Source of the DNA: an uncultured Ruminococcus sp.
GTDB taxonomy: Bacteria; Bacillota; Clostridia; Oscillospirales; Ruminococcaceae
DNA: 15,076 bases
Assembly: GCA_947177935.1 (NCBI GenBank)
Contig: CAMWWG010000001.1
Location: 1-15,076, forward strand
Reading direction: 5' to 3'
The notes under the pieces were generated by a model. That model saw only the letters and a list, made by a program, of their open reading frames with translations, was not told where the DNA came from and did not search any database. Every line of letters starts with the position of its first letter. The first letter of the stretch is position 1. A program made the translations under genes and the position numbers. Below are positions 1 to 6,637 of this stretch, piece by piece.

Positions 1-761
1 GTCATAACAATCGCCTGTAATGCAAAACCTACGCTCAAAAATACAAAATAGCCTGTGGATTCCGATGCAAACAGGATTTCTCCTAAAAATTCCATTAAGA
101 AAAACCAGGTAATTGCCGGACTTGTCAAGGCAATCCCCGCCAGAAACACTTGCTTATAATTTTTCTGTCCAAAGAATGAAGTCCCTGCAATACTTGCAAA
201 GATCATTGCCCAAAGCAGATTGCATCCACCACCGGAAAAAGAAAGCCATTCTCCGAATAATTGAAATCCGCCGATCCCGATCAGTGCCAATGGCAGAAAA
301 ATACACCCCAGAATGTAGAATGCAAGCCCTGTTTTCGGAAGTTTCAGAACTTTTTCAGCCAGAACGTTCACGCCGAATGCAATCAGACTTGCGGATAACA
401 AACCGATTGCCCGGAGCGTCTCCGGGAGCATGTCCCAGGTGCTTGACAGAAATAGAATTCCACCCATGAACAAAAACAACACGCCTGCAATTAACAACAA
501 TGGAATTGGATTGAATGGCTGTGCTGGTTTTGGGGAATACTGATAATAATTCGGAAAATTTGAGAAATCCGGATTACCAGGATTTCCTGGATTTCCTGAA
601 TTGCTGAAATTTTCAGGATAATTAAAATTTTCCGGATTTTCCGAATTTTTTGGATAAACCGGATTTTTTGCATATAACTGACTGTAATCGTTGATTTTTA
701 CTTGATTTTGATTCTGGTTCTGGTTCTGGTTCTGATTTTGCTGATTTTCTTGTAGATCCAT
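1..761 (-). CDS. Multi-pass membrane protein, DUF2157-like, with N/Q/P-rich cytoplasmic N-terminus (C-terminus off left edge)
   Basis: An open frame of 253 codons runs from an ATG at 761 to the window edge without a stop, so the C-terminal part is missing. An AGGGGG ribosome binding site lies about 8 bases upstream of the ATG. Residues 1-85 are hydrophilic and low in complexity: an Asn-Gln dipeptide run at about 9-20, then a Tyr/Asn/Pro stretch with Asn-Pro recurring every few residues at about 33-71. From about residue 86 the protein is strongly hydrophobic, with about five membrane segments at roughly 86-106, 117-135, 145-168, 183-197 and 205-223, and another starting near 237. The segment Gly-Gly-Ile-Leu-Phe-Leu-Ser-Ser-Thr-Trp at 100-109 resembles the start of DUF2157/SCO7613-type predicted membrane proteins; this family call is from memory of the pattern and is tentative. 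Function unknown. It sits 133 bases downstream of the MATE gene on the same strand. Confidence 0.8.
   Translation of the reverse strand, partial: MDLQENQQNQNQNQNQNQNQVKINDYSQLYAKNPVYPKNSENPENFNYPENFSNSGNPGNPGNPDFSNFPNYYQYSPKPAQPFNPIPLLLIAGVLFLFMGGILFLSSTWDMLPETLRAIGLLSASLIAFGVNVLAEKVLKLPKTGLAFYILGCIFLPLALIGIGGFQLFGEWLSFSGGGCNLLWAMIFASIAGTSFFGQKNYKQVFLAGIALTSPAITWFFLMEFLGEILFASESTGYFVFLSVGFALQAIVM
714..731. repeat. Short in-frame hexanucleotide tandem repeat (CTGGTT x3)
   Basis: Three perfect CTGGTT units on the plus strand (AACCAG on the coding strand) are flanked by decayed copies over about 702-740. They encode part of the Asn-Gln run at the N-terminus of the left-edge membrane protein. 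The unit is six bases, so gain or loss of copies would change the number of Asn-Gln pairs without a frameshift. Confidence 0.75.
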
Positions 762-894
762 AAAATTTGCCCCCTGGATTTTAAAATGATTTTTAAAAAT
801 TTTTTAAATCGAATCTCTAAATTTATTTCTTTAGTTAGTACGTTTGAGAGAGGCAAAAATTACGGAAAAATCTGCATAAATTTCAGGCTTTTTT
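762..894 (-). promoter_or_regulatory. AT-rich intergenic gap with a weak promoter candidate for the membrane protein gene
   Basis: This 133-base gap separates the MATE stop codon from the membrane protein start. On the minus strand a TTGCCT box (851-856) is followed after 17 bases by TAAAGA (828-833), a partial match to sigma-A -35/-10 boxes. The stretch is very AT-rich, so such matches are expected by chance. I see no convincing intrinsic terminator after the MATE gene, so co-transcription is also possible. Confidence 0.25.
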
Positions 895-2241
895 TCATTG
901 ATTTTTGGTTAAATTTACAACCCATCTGTATTTCATATAATGCTTGTAAACCGCCGGGAGTTTCACAAATTCATCCAGTGTCAGAATAAATGCCACGGCA
1001 ATCACCGGCAAATCCAGGATAAATGCTGCTATCATCCCCAAAGGGACAACAAAACCCCATAATGTGATAATATCACAGATCATGCCGAATTTTGTATCTC
1101 CTCCGGCAGCGAATACACCCGTGATAACGGTCGAATTCAGCGAATTTCCGATAATATAATAACTCGCCATATACAGCATGTATTTCAGATAGATTTCTGC
1201 CTGCGGACTCAGTTTCATAATCTGTAATACAAACGGTGTCAGCGCCAGGATCACAAGCCCGGATGCAATCCCGATCCAGATCGAAAACCGGACAAAACTC
1301 CCGCCGGCTTTCTTTGCTTGTTCCAATTCATTCCTGCCAAGCATTCCCCCGATAATAATCGAAACGCCCCCGGCAATCCCCCAACAAAGGCTTGCCGTCA
1401 TGCTCCGGACAATGCTTGCAATTGAATTCGCCGCCGTTGCATCAGATCCGAGATGTCCCATAATGACGGAATACATCGTGACACCGCACCCCCATCCGAG
1501 CTGATTCAGCAATAACGGCATTGTGTACTTCCAGTAATCCTTGTGCAGGATCTCAAAACCGGAATTCCGGACGGATATCAATTCATTGATCCGAAACACC
1601 GGACATTTTTTCCGGAGCATGATAATCAAAATAAACAGCACTTCAAAAATTTTTGCCAGAACGGTGGCGAGTGCCGCCCCGGAAATCCCCATTTCTGCAA
1701 CAAAAATAAAATAATAATTTAATAGAATATTCAGAATCACCGCAAGCGATCCGATCAGCGAACTTAATTTTGCCCGGTCGCAGATTTTCATAATCCCGAA
1801 ATATGCCTGCGAGAATCCTGTCAATACATAACTCAGGGAAACTGTCCGGAGATACTTCGCACCCTCTGCAATAATAGTTTCTTCTGTACTGAAAATTCTC
1901 ATAATATGCGCCGGCAGAAATCCCGTCAGAATCGTGAATATTAATCCGACCAAGAGCGAATAACGCATTGTAACTGCAAGCACTTGCTCCACTGTCCGGA
2001 GATCTTTCTTTCCCCAGTACTGCGCCGCTAATACATTACAGCCGTAAACAAACGCATTATAGAACAAACAATGCACAAATGCAACCTGTCCGGCAAGCGA
2101 AGACGCTGACAAAGCATCCTGATCCAGGAATCCCAACATAAACGCATCCGAAGCTGATACAAGCGAAGTCATTAAATTCTGGAATGCAATCGGGAGCACA
2201 ATCACAAATAAATCCCCATATAATTTCCTTTTTTCTATCAT
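895..2241 (-). CDS. MATE-family multidrug/toxin efflux transporter
   Basis: A 448-residue polytopic inner-membrane protein of the MATE (MatE, NorM/DinF-like) superfamily, which exports organic cations, drugs or metabolites in exchange for Na+ or H+. Length and about 12 hydrophobic segments fit the family. The first half has the typical segment Met-Leu-Gly-Phe-Leu followed by a small-residue-rich second helix; the second half has the Gly-Val-Phe-Ala-Ala-Gly-Gly-Asp-Thr-Lys region seen in the C-terminal MatE repeat. I place the start at the ATG at 2241 (Met-Ile-Glu-Lys-Arg-Lys), because GGGAAGGA lies 8-10 bases upstream. An in-frame ATG at 2265 has no ribosome binding site and abuts the terminator's T-run. 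Substrate cannot be told from sequence. The gene follows the rplQ terminator directly, leaving almost no room for its own promoter. Confidence 0.92.
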   Translation of the reverse strand: MIEKRKLYGDLFVIVLPIAFQNLMTSLVSASDAFMLGFLDQDALSASSLAGQVAFVHCLFYNAFVYGCNVLAAQYWGKKDLRTVEQVLAVTMRYSLLVGLIFTILTGFLPAHIMRIFSTEETIIAEGAKYLRTVSLSYVLTGFSQAYFGIMKICDRAKLSSLIGSLAVILNILLNYYFIFVAEMGISGAALATVLAKIFEVLFILIIMLRKKCPVFRINELISVRNSGFEILHKDYWKYTMPLLLNQLGWGCGVTMYSVIMGHLGSDATAANSIASIVRSMTASLCWGIAGGVSIIIGGMLGRNELEQAKKAGGSFVRFSIWIGIASGLVILALTPFVLQIMKLSPQAEIYLKYMLYMASYYIIGNSLNSTVITGVFAAGGDTKFGMICDIITLWGFVVPLGMIAAFILDLPVIAVAFILTLDEFVKLPAVYKHYMKYRWVVNLTKNQ

Positions 2242-2270
2242 TTTTAAATTTCCTTCCCTAAGCATAACTC

Positions 2271-2305
2271 AAAAAACTGCACAGCATTTCTATGCCGTGC
2301 AGCAG
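2271..2305 (-). terminator. Intrinsic terminator after rplQ, end of the ribosomal protein operon
   Basis: Read on the minus strand, an 11-base-pair stem pairs CTGCACGGCAT (2302-2292) with ATGCTGTGCAG (2287-2277), with one G-T wobble and a four-base AGAA loop. It is followed at once by six T residues (2276-2271). An A-run lies on the far side of the stem (2310-2306), so weak activity on the opposite strand is possible. It lies 24 bases past the rplQ stop codon and marks the end of the S10-spc-alpha block. It also lies only about 20 bases upstream of the MATE ribosome binding site. Confidence 0.9.
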
Positions 2306-2328
2306 TTTTTATTTATAAATTAAATTAA

Positions 2329-2673
2329 TTAATCAACTAACTTAATAATTGCCATTTCTGCGGCATCACCACGACGGGGACCCGTTTTGATGATCTGTGT
2401 ATAACCGCCCTTACGCTCTGCATATTTCGGAGAAATCTCGTCAAAAAGCTTCTTCGCTACGGCTTCTTTTGTGATATAAGCATACACCTGACGCTTGCTG
2501 TGCAGGTCTGTGTTCTTGCCCAGTGTAATCATCTTTTCAGCAACACTGCGTACTTCTTTTGCTCTTGTAACGGTCGTTTCTACCTGCCCGTTTTCCAGCA
2601 GGAACGTTACCATCGCACGGAGCATTGCGGTTCTGTGTGCAGTTGTTCTGCCCAGTTTTCTGCTACCTGGCAT
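2329..2673 (-). CDS. rplQ: 50S ribosomal protein L17
   Basis: L17 is a large-subunit protein near the peptide exit tunnel. The 114-residue product is of normal bacterial length, opens with the family hallmark Met-Pro-Gly-Ser-Arg-Lys-Leu-Gly-Arg and Thr-Ala-His-Arg, and ends with the usual Glu-Met-Ala-Ile-Ile-Lys-Leu-Val. It is the last gene of the operon, 81 bases after rpoA, in the canonical alpha-operon order. An AAGGAG ribosome binding site precedes the ATG. It is followed by the intrinsic terminator. Confidence 0.98.
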   Translation of the reverse strand: MPGSRKLGRTTAHRTAMLRAMVTFLLENGQVETTVTRAKEVRSVAEKMITLGKNTDLHSKRQVYAYITKEAVAKKLFDEISPKYAERKGGYTQIIKTGPRRGDAAEMAIIKLVD

Positions 2674-2699
2674 TGGTTCTTCACTCCTTTTCGCAAATC

Positions 2700-2719
2700 A
2701 AACAGCCGGAAAGCTGTTT
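2700..2719 (-). promoter_or_regulatory. Hairpin in the rpoA-rplQ gap
   Basis: A perfect 7-base-pair inverted repeat (AAACAGC / GCTGTTT, six-base loop) lies in the 81-base gap between the rpoA stop and the rplQ start, followed on the minus strand by only a short T-run (part of the stem). It could be a weak attenuator, an RNA processing site or a stabiliser of the upstream transcript. The stem is short and not GC-rich, so a full terminator is unlikely. Confidence 0.4.
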
Positions 2720-2754
2720 AATTATCTTAAAATCTGTCAGACACATTCCGGAAA

Positions 2755-3711
2755 TCAATCTTCTTCAGATGACAGATCATACCCCAGTGACTGGAGCTTT
2801 TCTTTTACTTCATCAAAAGATTTCTTACCAAGATTGCGTACTTTCATCATTTCTTCCTCGGACTTGTTAATCAAATCACTTACTGTATTGATGCCAGCAC
2901 GTTTCAGGCAATTGAACGAACGTACTGACAAGTCAAGTTCCTCAATGGTCATCTCAAGGATCTTCTCCTTGCCTCTGTCATCCTTCTCTACGAGAACATC
3001 AGGAATCACTGTTTCATCAGATAAATCTACGAACAATTTCAGATGCTCGTTGAGGAGATTGGCTGCCTGTGACAAAGCCTCTTTCGCTGAAATCGTTCCA
3101 TCCGTCCAGACTTCCATCGTCAGCTTGTCATAATCAGTGACCTGTCCGAGTCGTGTGTTCTCCACGGTATAGTTCACCTTTAAAACAGGAGTATAAATGC
3201 TGTCTACGGCAATGACATCGATCGGCATGTCTGTCACCTGCTGCTTATTCCGCTCCGCTGAAACATAGCCCCTGCCTCTGTCAATCGTGATTTCCATATG
3301 CAGCTTTGCATCTTTCCCCAGTGTCGCAATATGCATCCCGGGATTGAGAATCACAACTTCAGAGTCTGCGCTGATGTCACTTGCTGTGACTTCACACTCC
3401 CCCTCTGCATCAATCAGAAGTGATTTCGGACCTTCGCCGTAAAGTTTCGCTGTCAGCCCCTTCAGGCTCAGAATAATCTCTGTCACATCTTCCTTGACGC
3501 CCGGTATCGTAGAAAGCTCGTGATGCACTCCGTCAATCTTGACAAAATTGACTGCTACGCCCGGAATAGAAGACAGCAGCACCCGTCTGAGGCTGTTGCC
3601 AAGGGTCGTGCCATAGCCTCGTTCCAGCGGTGACAGGATGAATTTTCCGTACTTTCCGTCCTGTCTCAGATCTTCGGGAACAATTTCCGGCTTCTCAATT
3701 CTTTCGAGCAT
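2755..3711 (-). CDS. rpoA: DNA-directed RNA polymerase subunit alpha
   Basis: The alpha subunit nucleates RNA polymerase assembly and contacts upstream promoter DNA and activators. The 318-residue product has the normal two-part design. The N-terminal dimerisation domain (about 1-230) carries the [12 protein letters not shown] signature at 37-48. A linker (about 232-250) leads to the helix-hairpin-helix C-terminal domain, with [10 protein letters not shown] at 261-270. Arg264 and Asn267 match the residues that bind UP-element DNA in E. coli alpha. The start has AGGAGGGG six bases upstream. The gene lies between rpsD and rplQ, with an unusually wide 82-base gap upstream that may hold a promoter. 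Confidence 0.99.
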   Translation of the reverse strand: MLERIEKPEIVPEDLRQDGKYGKFILSPLERGYGTTLGNSLRRVLLSSIPGVAVNFVKIDGVHHELSTIPGVKEDVTEIILSLKGLTAKLYGEGPKSLLIDAEGECEVTASDISADSEVVILNPGMHIATLGKDAKLHMEITIDRGRGYVSAERNKQQVTDMPIDVIAVDSIYTPVLKVNYTVENTRLGQVTDYDKLTMEVWTDGTISAKEALSQAANLLNEHLKLFVDLSDETVIPDVLVEKDDRGKEKILEMTIEELDLSVRSFNCLKRAGINTVSDLINKSEEEMMKVRNLGKKSFDEVKEKLQSLGYDLSSEED

Positions 3712-3728
3712 GTAACCCCTCCTATTTC

Positions 3729-3742
3729 GTAATTCTAATTAC
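3729..3742. repeat. Palindrome in the rpoA leader
   Basis: GTAATTAGAATTAC on the minus strand is a perfect inverted repeat with 6-base arms and a 2-base centre, about 6 bases upstream of the rpoA ribosome binding site. The spacer is too short for an RNA hairpin with full arms, so a protein-binding site would be the more natural reading. It is AT-rich and may be chance. Confidence 0.3.
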
Positions 3743-3754
3743 TTTTGTTTGTGA

Positions 3755-3782
3755 ATCTTAAGCGTCCGCAAGCAATGATCAA
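3755..3782 (-). promoter_or_regulatory. Candidate internal promoter upstream of rpoA
   Basis: On the minus strand TTGATC (3777-3782) and TAAGAT (3755-3760) are separated by 16 bases, four of six matches each to sigma-A -35 and -10 consensus. They lie in the 82-base gap between rpsD and rpoA, in a cluster where most gaps are 10-35 bases. The location makes an internal rpoA-rplQ promoter plausible, but the boxes alone are weak evidence. Confidence 0.3.
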
Positions 3783-3793
3783 TTACTTATCGA

Positions 3794-4411
3794 TTACTTG
3801 GAGTACAGCTCGACAATCAGGTGTGTTTCTGCTTCGTAGTCAATATCTGACGGATTCGGCAGTCTTGTTACTTTTGCGGAGAAACGGTCTTTGCTGGATT
3901 CCAGCCACAGCGGAATAGTTCTGCTGCCTGTTTTTTCCAGAATGCCTGCTGTCTGGTCATTGCCCTTGAACAGCGCACTTGTCCGGCTGCCATCACACAG
4001 CGCAATTTCATCATTCATAGAAACACGATAGGACGGAATGTCAACTTTCTTGCCGTTGACTGTAAAATGCCCGTGTGTTACTAACTGTCTTGCCTCACGT
4101 CTCGTGCAAGCCAGACCCATCCGGAATGCCACATTATCCAGTCTGGATTCCAGAATGGTAATCAGATTGTCGCCGGCTTTGCCTTCCATTTTCTCTGCCA
4201 GTTCAAAATAATGACGGAACGGCTTTTCCATCACGCCATAGATGAACTTGAGCTTCTGCTTTTCTTTGAGCTGAGTACCGTATTCAGAAACTTTCTTACG
4301 GTTTGGACCGGCTTTTTCAAAACGGTTTGACTTTTTGTCAATTCCCATTACTGCCGGACTGATTCCCAGGTATCTGCATCTTTTCAGAATCGGATCTTTA
4401 TTCACAGCCAT
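3794..4411 (-). CDS. rpsD: 30S ribosomal protein S4
   Basis: S4 is a primary 16S rRNA binder that starts 30S body assembly; in E. coli it also represses its operon. The 205-residue product has the S4 N-terminal domain (about 1-90) with Val-Ser-Glu-Tyr-Gly-Thr-Gln-Leu-Lys-Glu-Lys-Gln-Lys at 41-53. The S4 RNA-binding domain follows (about 88-150), with Arg-Leu-Asp-Asn-Val-Ala-Phe-Arg-Met-Gly at 90-99 and Arg-Arg-Glu-Ala-Arg-Gln-Leu-Val at 104-111. The Pro-Pro-Gly-Gln-His-Gly stretch seen in most bacterial S4 proteins is missing around residues 33-40, and only one Cys (12) remains near the N-terminus, so this is a zinc-free form. Its place between rpsK and rpoA matches Clostridia and E. coli rather than Bacillus. 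AGGAGG precedes the ATG. Confidence 0.98.
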   Translation of the reverse strand: MAVNKDPILKRCRYLGISPAVMGIDKKSNRFEKAGPNRKKVSEYGTQLKEKQKLKFIYGVMEKPFRHYFELAEKMEGKAGDNLITILESRLDNVAFRMGLACTRREARQLVTHGHFTVNGKKVDIPSYRVSMNDEIALCDGSRTSALFKGNDQTAGILEKTGSRTIPLWLESSKDRFSAKVTRLPNPSDIDYEAETHLIVELYSK

Positions 4412-4432
4412 GTTATCATACCTCCTGTTCTA

Positions 4433-4834
4433 TCAGACACGTCTTCTCTTGGGCGGACGACAGCCATTGTGCGGAATGGGAGTCACGTCTTTGATCATAC
4501 GGACTTCCAGACCAACCGTCTGCAAAGCACGGATTGCCGCTTCACGACCGCTGCCCGGACCTTTGACATATACTTCTACGGTCTTCAGACCATGTTCCAT
4601 TGCAGCCTTTGCTGCTGTCTCTGCAGCAGTCTGTGCTGCAAACGGTGTGGATTTTCTTGAGCCACGGAAGCCCAGACCGCCTGCGCTTGCCCATGAAATG
4701 GCATTGCCCTGTGTGTCTGTGATTGTCACAATTGTATTATTAAACGTGGACTGGATATGCACAGCACCGGACTCAATATTTTTACGCTCTCTGCGGCGGC
4801 GGATTGTGGTCACTTTTTTACCATTCTTAGCCAA
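4433..4834 (-). CDS. rpsK: 30S ribosomal protein S11, TTG start
   Basis: S11 lies on the 30S platform and helps form the mRNA exit region. The 133-residue product has the basic N-terminus, the Gly-Phe-Arg-Gly-Ser-Arg-Lys segment near 56-62, and the near-invariant C-terminus [13 protein letters not shown]. The start codon is TTG (4834-4832) followed by GCT. A strong GGAGGG lies 9 bases upstream and no in-frame ATG lies nearby, while the TTG start gives the expected Met-Ala-Lys N-terminus. The gene is 19 bases after rpsM and 21 bases before rpsD, in the usual alpha-operon order. Confidence 0.98.
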   Translation of the reverse strand: MAKNGKKVTTIRRRRERKNIESGAVHIQSTFNNTIVTITDTQGNAISWASAGGLGFRGSRKSTPFAAQTAAETAAKAAMEHGLKTVEVYVKGPGSGREAAIRALQTVGLEVRMIKDVTPIPHNGCRPPKRRRV

Positions 4835-4853
4835 AAGAACTCGCCCTCCTTAA

Positions 4854-5222
4854 TTACTTCTTCTTGTTTGCAATCGTCTTTGCCGGACCTTTGCGTGTTC
4901 TTGCGTTTGTCTTGGTACGCTGTCCTCTGACGGGCAGACCCTTTCTGTGACGAACGCCTCTGTAGCAGCCGATCTCGATCAATCTCTTGATATTCAAAGC
5001 CACTTCCCGGCGCAGATCGCCTTCTACCGTGACATTTGCATCAATATCATCACGCAGTTTTGCAACATCTTTTTCTGTCAGATCTTTGACTCTGGTATCA
5101 GGATTGATGCCAGTACGCTCCAGAATCTGGGAAGCTGTTGTACGACCAATGCCATAGATATAAGTCAGACCAATTTCGACTCTCTTTTCTTTCGGCAGGT
5201 CAACACCTGAAATTCTTGCCAT
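4854..5222 (-). CDS. rpsM: 30S ribosomal protein S13
   Basis: S13 sits at the 30S head and contacts 50S and P-site tRNA. The 122-residue product starts [10 protein letters not shown] and has Tyr-Ile-Tyr-Gly-Ile-Gly at 22-27. It ends in a basic tail with [11 protein letters not shown] followed by lysines, which normally reaches into the decoding centre. Only 34 bases separate it from rpmJ, too short to hold a large leader such as the E. coli alpha-operon S4 pseudoknot entirely between genes. The stop codon sits in an AAGTAATTA context. Confidence 0.98.
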   Translation of the reverse strand: MARISGVDLPKEKRVEIGLTYIYGIGRTTASQILERTGINPDTRVKDLTEKDVAKLRDDIDANVTVEGDLRREVALNIKRLIEIGCYRGVRHRKGLPVRGQRTKTNARTRKGPAKTIANKKK

Positions 5223-5256
5223 TTGTTTACTACACCTCCAATGCTTTCAGGAATGA

Positions 5257-5382
<126 letters not shown>

Positions 5383-5607
5383 TTATTTTGCCCTCCATGT
5401 GATCCGTCCCTTGGTCAGATCATACGGCGACATTTCAATCTTGACTTTGTCACCCGGAACAATACGGATGTAATTCATCCGTAATTTTCCCGACACATGT
5501 GCCAGGATGACATGCTTGTTGGGGAGCTCTACTCTGAAATTGGCATTCGGCAGTGCTTCGAGTACAACACCCTCGACTTCAATCAAATCTTCTTTCGACA
5601 AATTCAT
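5383..5607 (-). CDS. infA: Translation initiation factor IF-1
   Basis: IF-1 binds the 30S A site with IF-2 and IF-3 during initiation. The 74-residue S1/OB-fold protein has Ser-Lys-Glu-Asp at 4-7, [12 protein letters not shown] at 18-29, and the conserved Met-Asn-Tyr-Ile-Arg-Ile and Gly-Arg-Ile-Thr-Trp-Arg segments. Its ATG overlaps the TGA of the preceding KOW gene (ATGA), and its GGAGGAG ribosome binding site lies inside that gene's last codons, so the two are probably translationally coupled. The N-terminus is slightly longer than in most IF-1 proteins. Confidence 0.98.
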   Translation of the reverse strand: MNLSKEDLIEVEGVVLEALPNANFRVELPNKHVILAHVSGKLRMNYIRIVPGDKVKIEMSPYDLTKGRITWRAK

Positions 5608-5870
5608 TCTCCTCCTTGCAGTGCGCTTTCCTGATATGCCCGCAGCAGCCGACGCAGTGCGGGATCTGTCAGACTTTGCAGATCTTCCTGCGTCAGAATT
5701 CTTCCGGTTGCCCGGACATGCTTCGGATTCTTGCGTTTCGGCTGTGTTAATTTTCTGTGCTTTCCGTCCGCCAGATAAACAGAATTTCCGTCCTGTCTTG
5801 TGATCAACAAAAACTGATCCTGTTCTTTTCCGGCAGTGACACGCACAATCATGCCTGTCTGCAGCTTCAT
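5604..5870 (-). CDS. KOW-domain RNA-binding protein, ribosomal L14e/L6e/L27e-like
   Basis: An 88-residue basic protein of the KOW-type L14e-like family that Firmicutes often carry between map and infA (the ybzG-type gene of Bacillus). The exact role is unknown; ribosome or RNA binding is inferred from family and place. The N-terminal KOW-like barrel begins Gly-Met-Ile-Val-Arg-Val-Thr-Ala-Gly near 6-14, followed by the family core Leu-Ala-Asp-Gly-Lys-His-Arg-Lys at 33-40 and a Lys/Arg patch at 44-51. The usual KOW Asp-Lys-Gly after the Ala-Gly is replaced by Glu-Gln-Asp. It starts 5 bases after the map stop with no recognisable ribosome binding site, so it likely depends on coupling to map. 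It overlaps infA by four bases. Confidence 0.9.
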   Translation of the reverse strand: MKLQTGMIVRVTAGKEQDQFLLITRQDGNSVYLADGKHRKLTQPKRKNPKHVRATGRILTQEDLQSLTDPALRRLLRAYQESALQGGE

Positions 5871-5875
5871 GACAA

Positions 5876-6637
5876 TTACGCCGGATCTGTGAGAATCACA
5901 GGACCATTCTGGGTAATGGCAATGGCATGTTCAAAATGCGCCGACAAACTGCCGCTTCTGGTGCGCACAGTCCAGCCATCCTTGCAGACACGGATTGCAT
6001 CGCCCTTTGCATTAATCATTGGTTCAATGCAGATGCACATACCTGCCTGGAGACGAACGCCCTTGCGCCCAGCCTGCACATAATTGGGAACTTCCGGCGC
6101 TTCATGCAGATCCCTGCCGATGCCGTGCCCGCAGTATTCCCGTACAATCCCATAACCACGGGATGCACAATACTGTTCTACGGCATTGGACACTTCATAA
6201 AGCCTTGCGCCGACGACTGCCTTTGCAATACCCTCATAAAGGGATGCTTTTGTCACATCAAGCAAATCCTGCGCTTCCTGAGAGATCCTGCCGACGGGGA
6301 ACGTCGCACAGGTATCACCGTGAAAGCCATTGATGCAAGCGCCTACATCGATACTGACAATATCACCGTTTTTTAACTTTCTCGATCCCGGAATCCCGTG
6401 AATGACTTCTTCATTCACAGAAACACAGGCACTGCCCGGAAATCCACCGTAACCGAGAAAGGAAGGCACAGCCCCCTGGCTTGTGATATAATCATAAACG
6501 ATCTGATCCACATCCTTGGTCGTCATGCCCGGTTTCAGAGACTGCCCGGCGAGCTGCAACGCTCTCCCGGCAATCCGTCCGGCGATTCTCATCTTTTCTA
6601 AATCTGTCTTGGATTTAATTGTAATAGTATTGCTCAT
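5876..6637 (-). CDS. map: Methionine aminopeptidase, type I
   Basis: This cytosolic metalloenzyme removes the initiator Met from new proteins when the second residue is small. The 253-residue product has the pita-bread fold signature with all five metal ligands: Asp97, Asp108, His171, Glu205 and Glu236. His80 in the Val-Ile-His-Gly-Ile-Pro segment matches the conserved active-site histidine. There is no N-terminal zinc-finger extension, as usual for bacterial type Ia enzymes. Its ATG overlaps the adk stop (ATGA), and only a modest GGGGG lies upstream, so translation is probably coupled to adk. The adk-map-KOW-infA order is standard in Firmicutes. Confidence 0.98.
   Translation of the reverse strand: MSNTITIKSKTDLEKMRIAGRIAGRALQLAGQSLKPGMTTKDVDQIVYDYITSQGAVPSFLGYGGFPGSACVSVNEEVIHGIPGSRKLKNGDIVSIDVGACINGFHGDTCATFPVGRISQEAQDLLDVTKASLYEGIAKAVVGARLYEVSNAVEQYCASRGYGIVREYCGHGIGRDLHEAPEVPNYVQAGRKGVRLQAGMCICIEPMINAKGDAIRVCKDGWTVRTRSGSLSAHFEHAIAITQNGPVILTDPA

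Noticed and set aside
113..469. Plus-strand 118-codon frame at the left edge
   Set aside because: Lies opposite the membrane protein frame, which is open for 253 codons with a ribosome binding site and clear membrane helices; the plus frame is basic and shows no domain.
491..673. Minus-strand 60-codon Ile/Gln-rich frame
   Set aside because: An out-of-frame reading of the low-complexity tail of the left-edge membrane protein.
857..890. Possible terminator after the MATE gene
   Set aside because: Only a 3-4 bp core with a mismatch joins the A and T runs; not a convincing stem.
786..989. Plus-strand 67-codon frame in the gap and MATE 3' end
   Set aside because: No ribosome binding site, AT-rich, and overlaps the MATE C-terminus.
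2242..2265. Upstream ATG for the MATE gene
   Set aside because: It abuts the terminator's T-run with no ribosome binding site, while the ATG at 2241 has a good purine-rich site.
2495..3133. Long plus-strand open frame opposite rplQ and rpoA
   Set aside because: It is antisense to two unmistakable conserved genes, has low-complexity Ser/Phe/Leu composition and no ribosome binding site; a codon-bias shadow.
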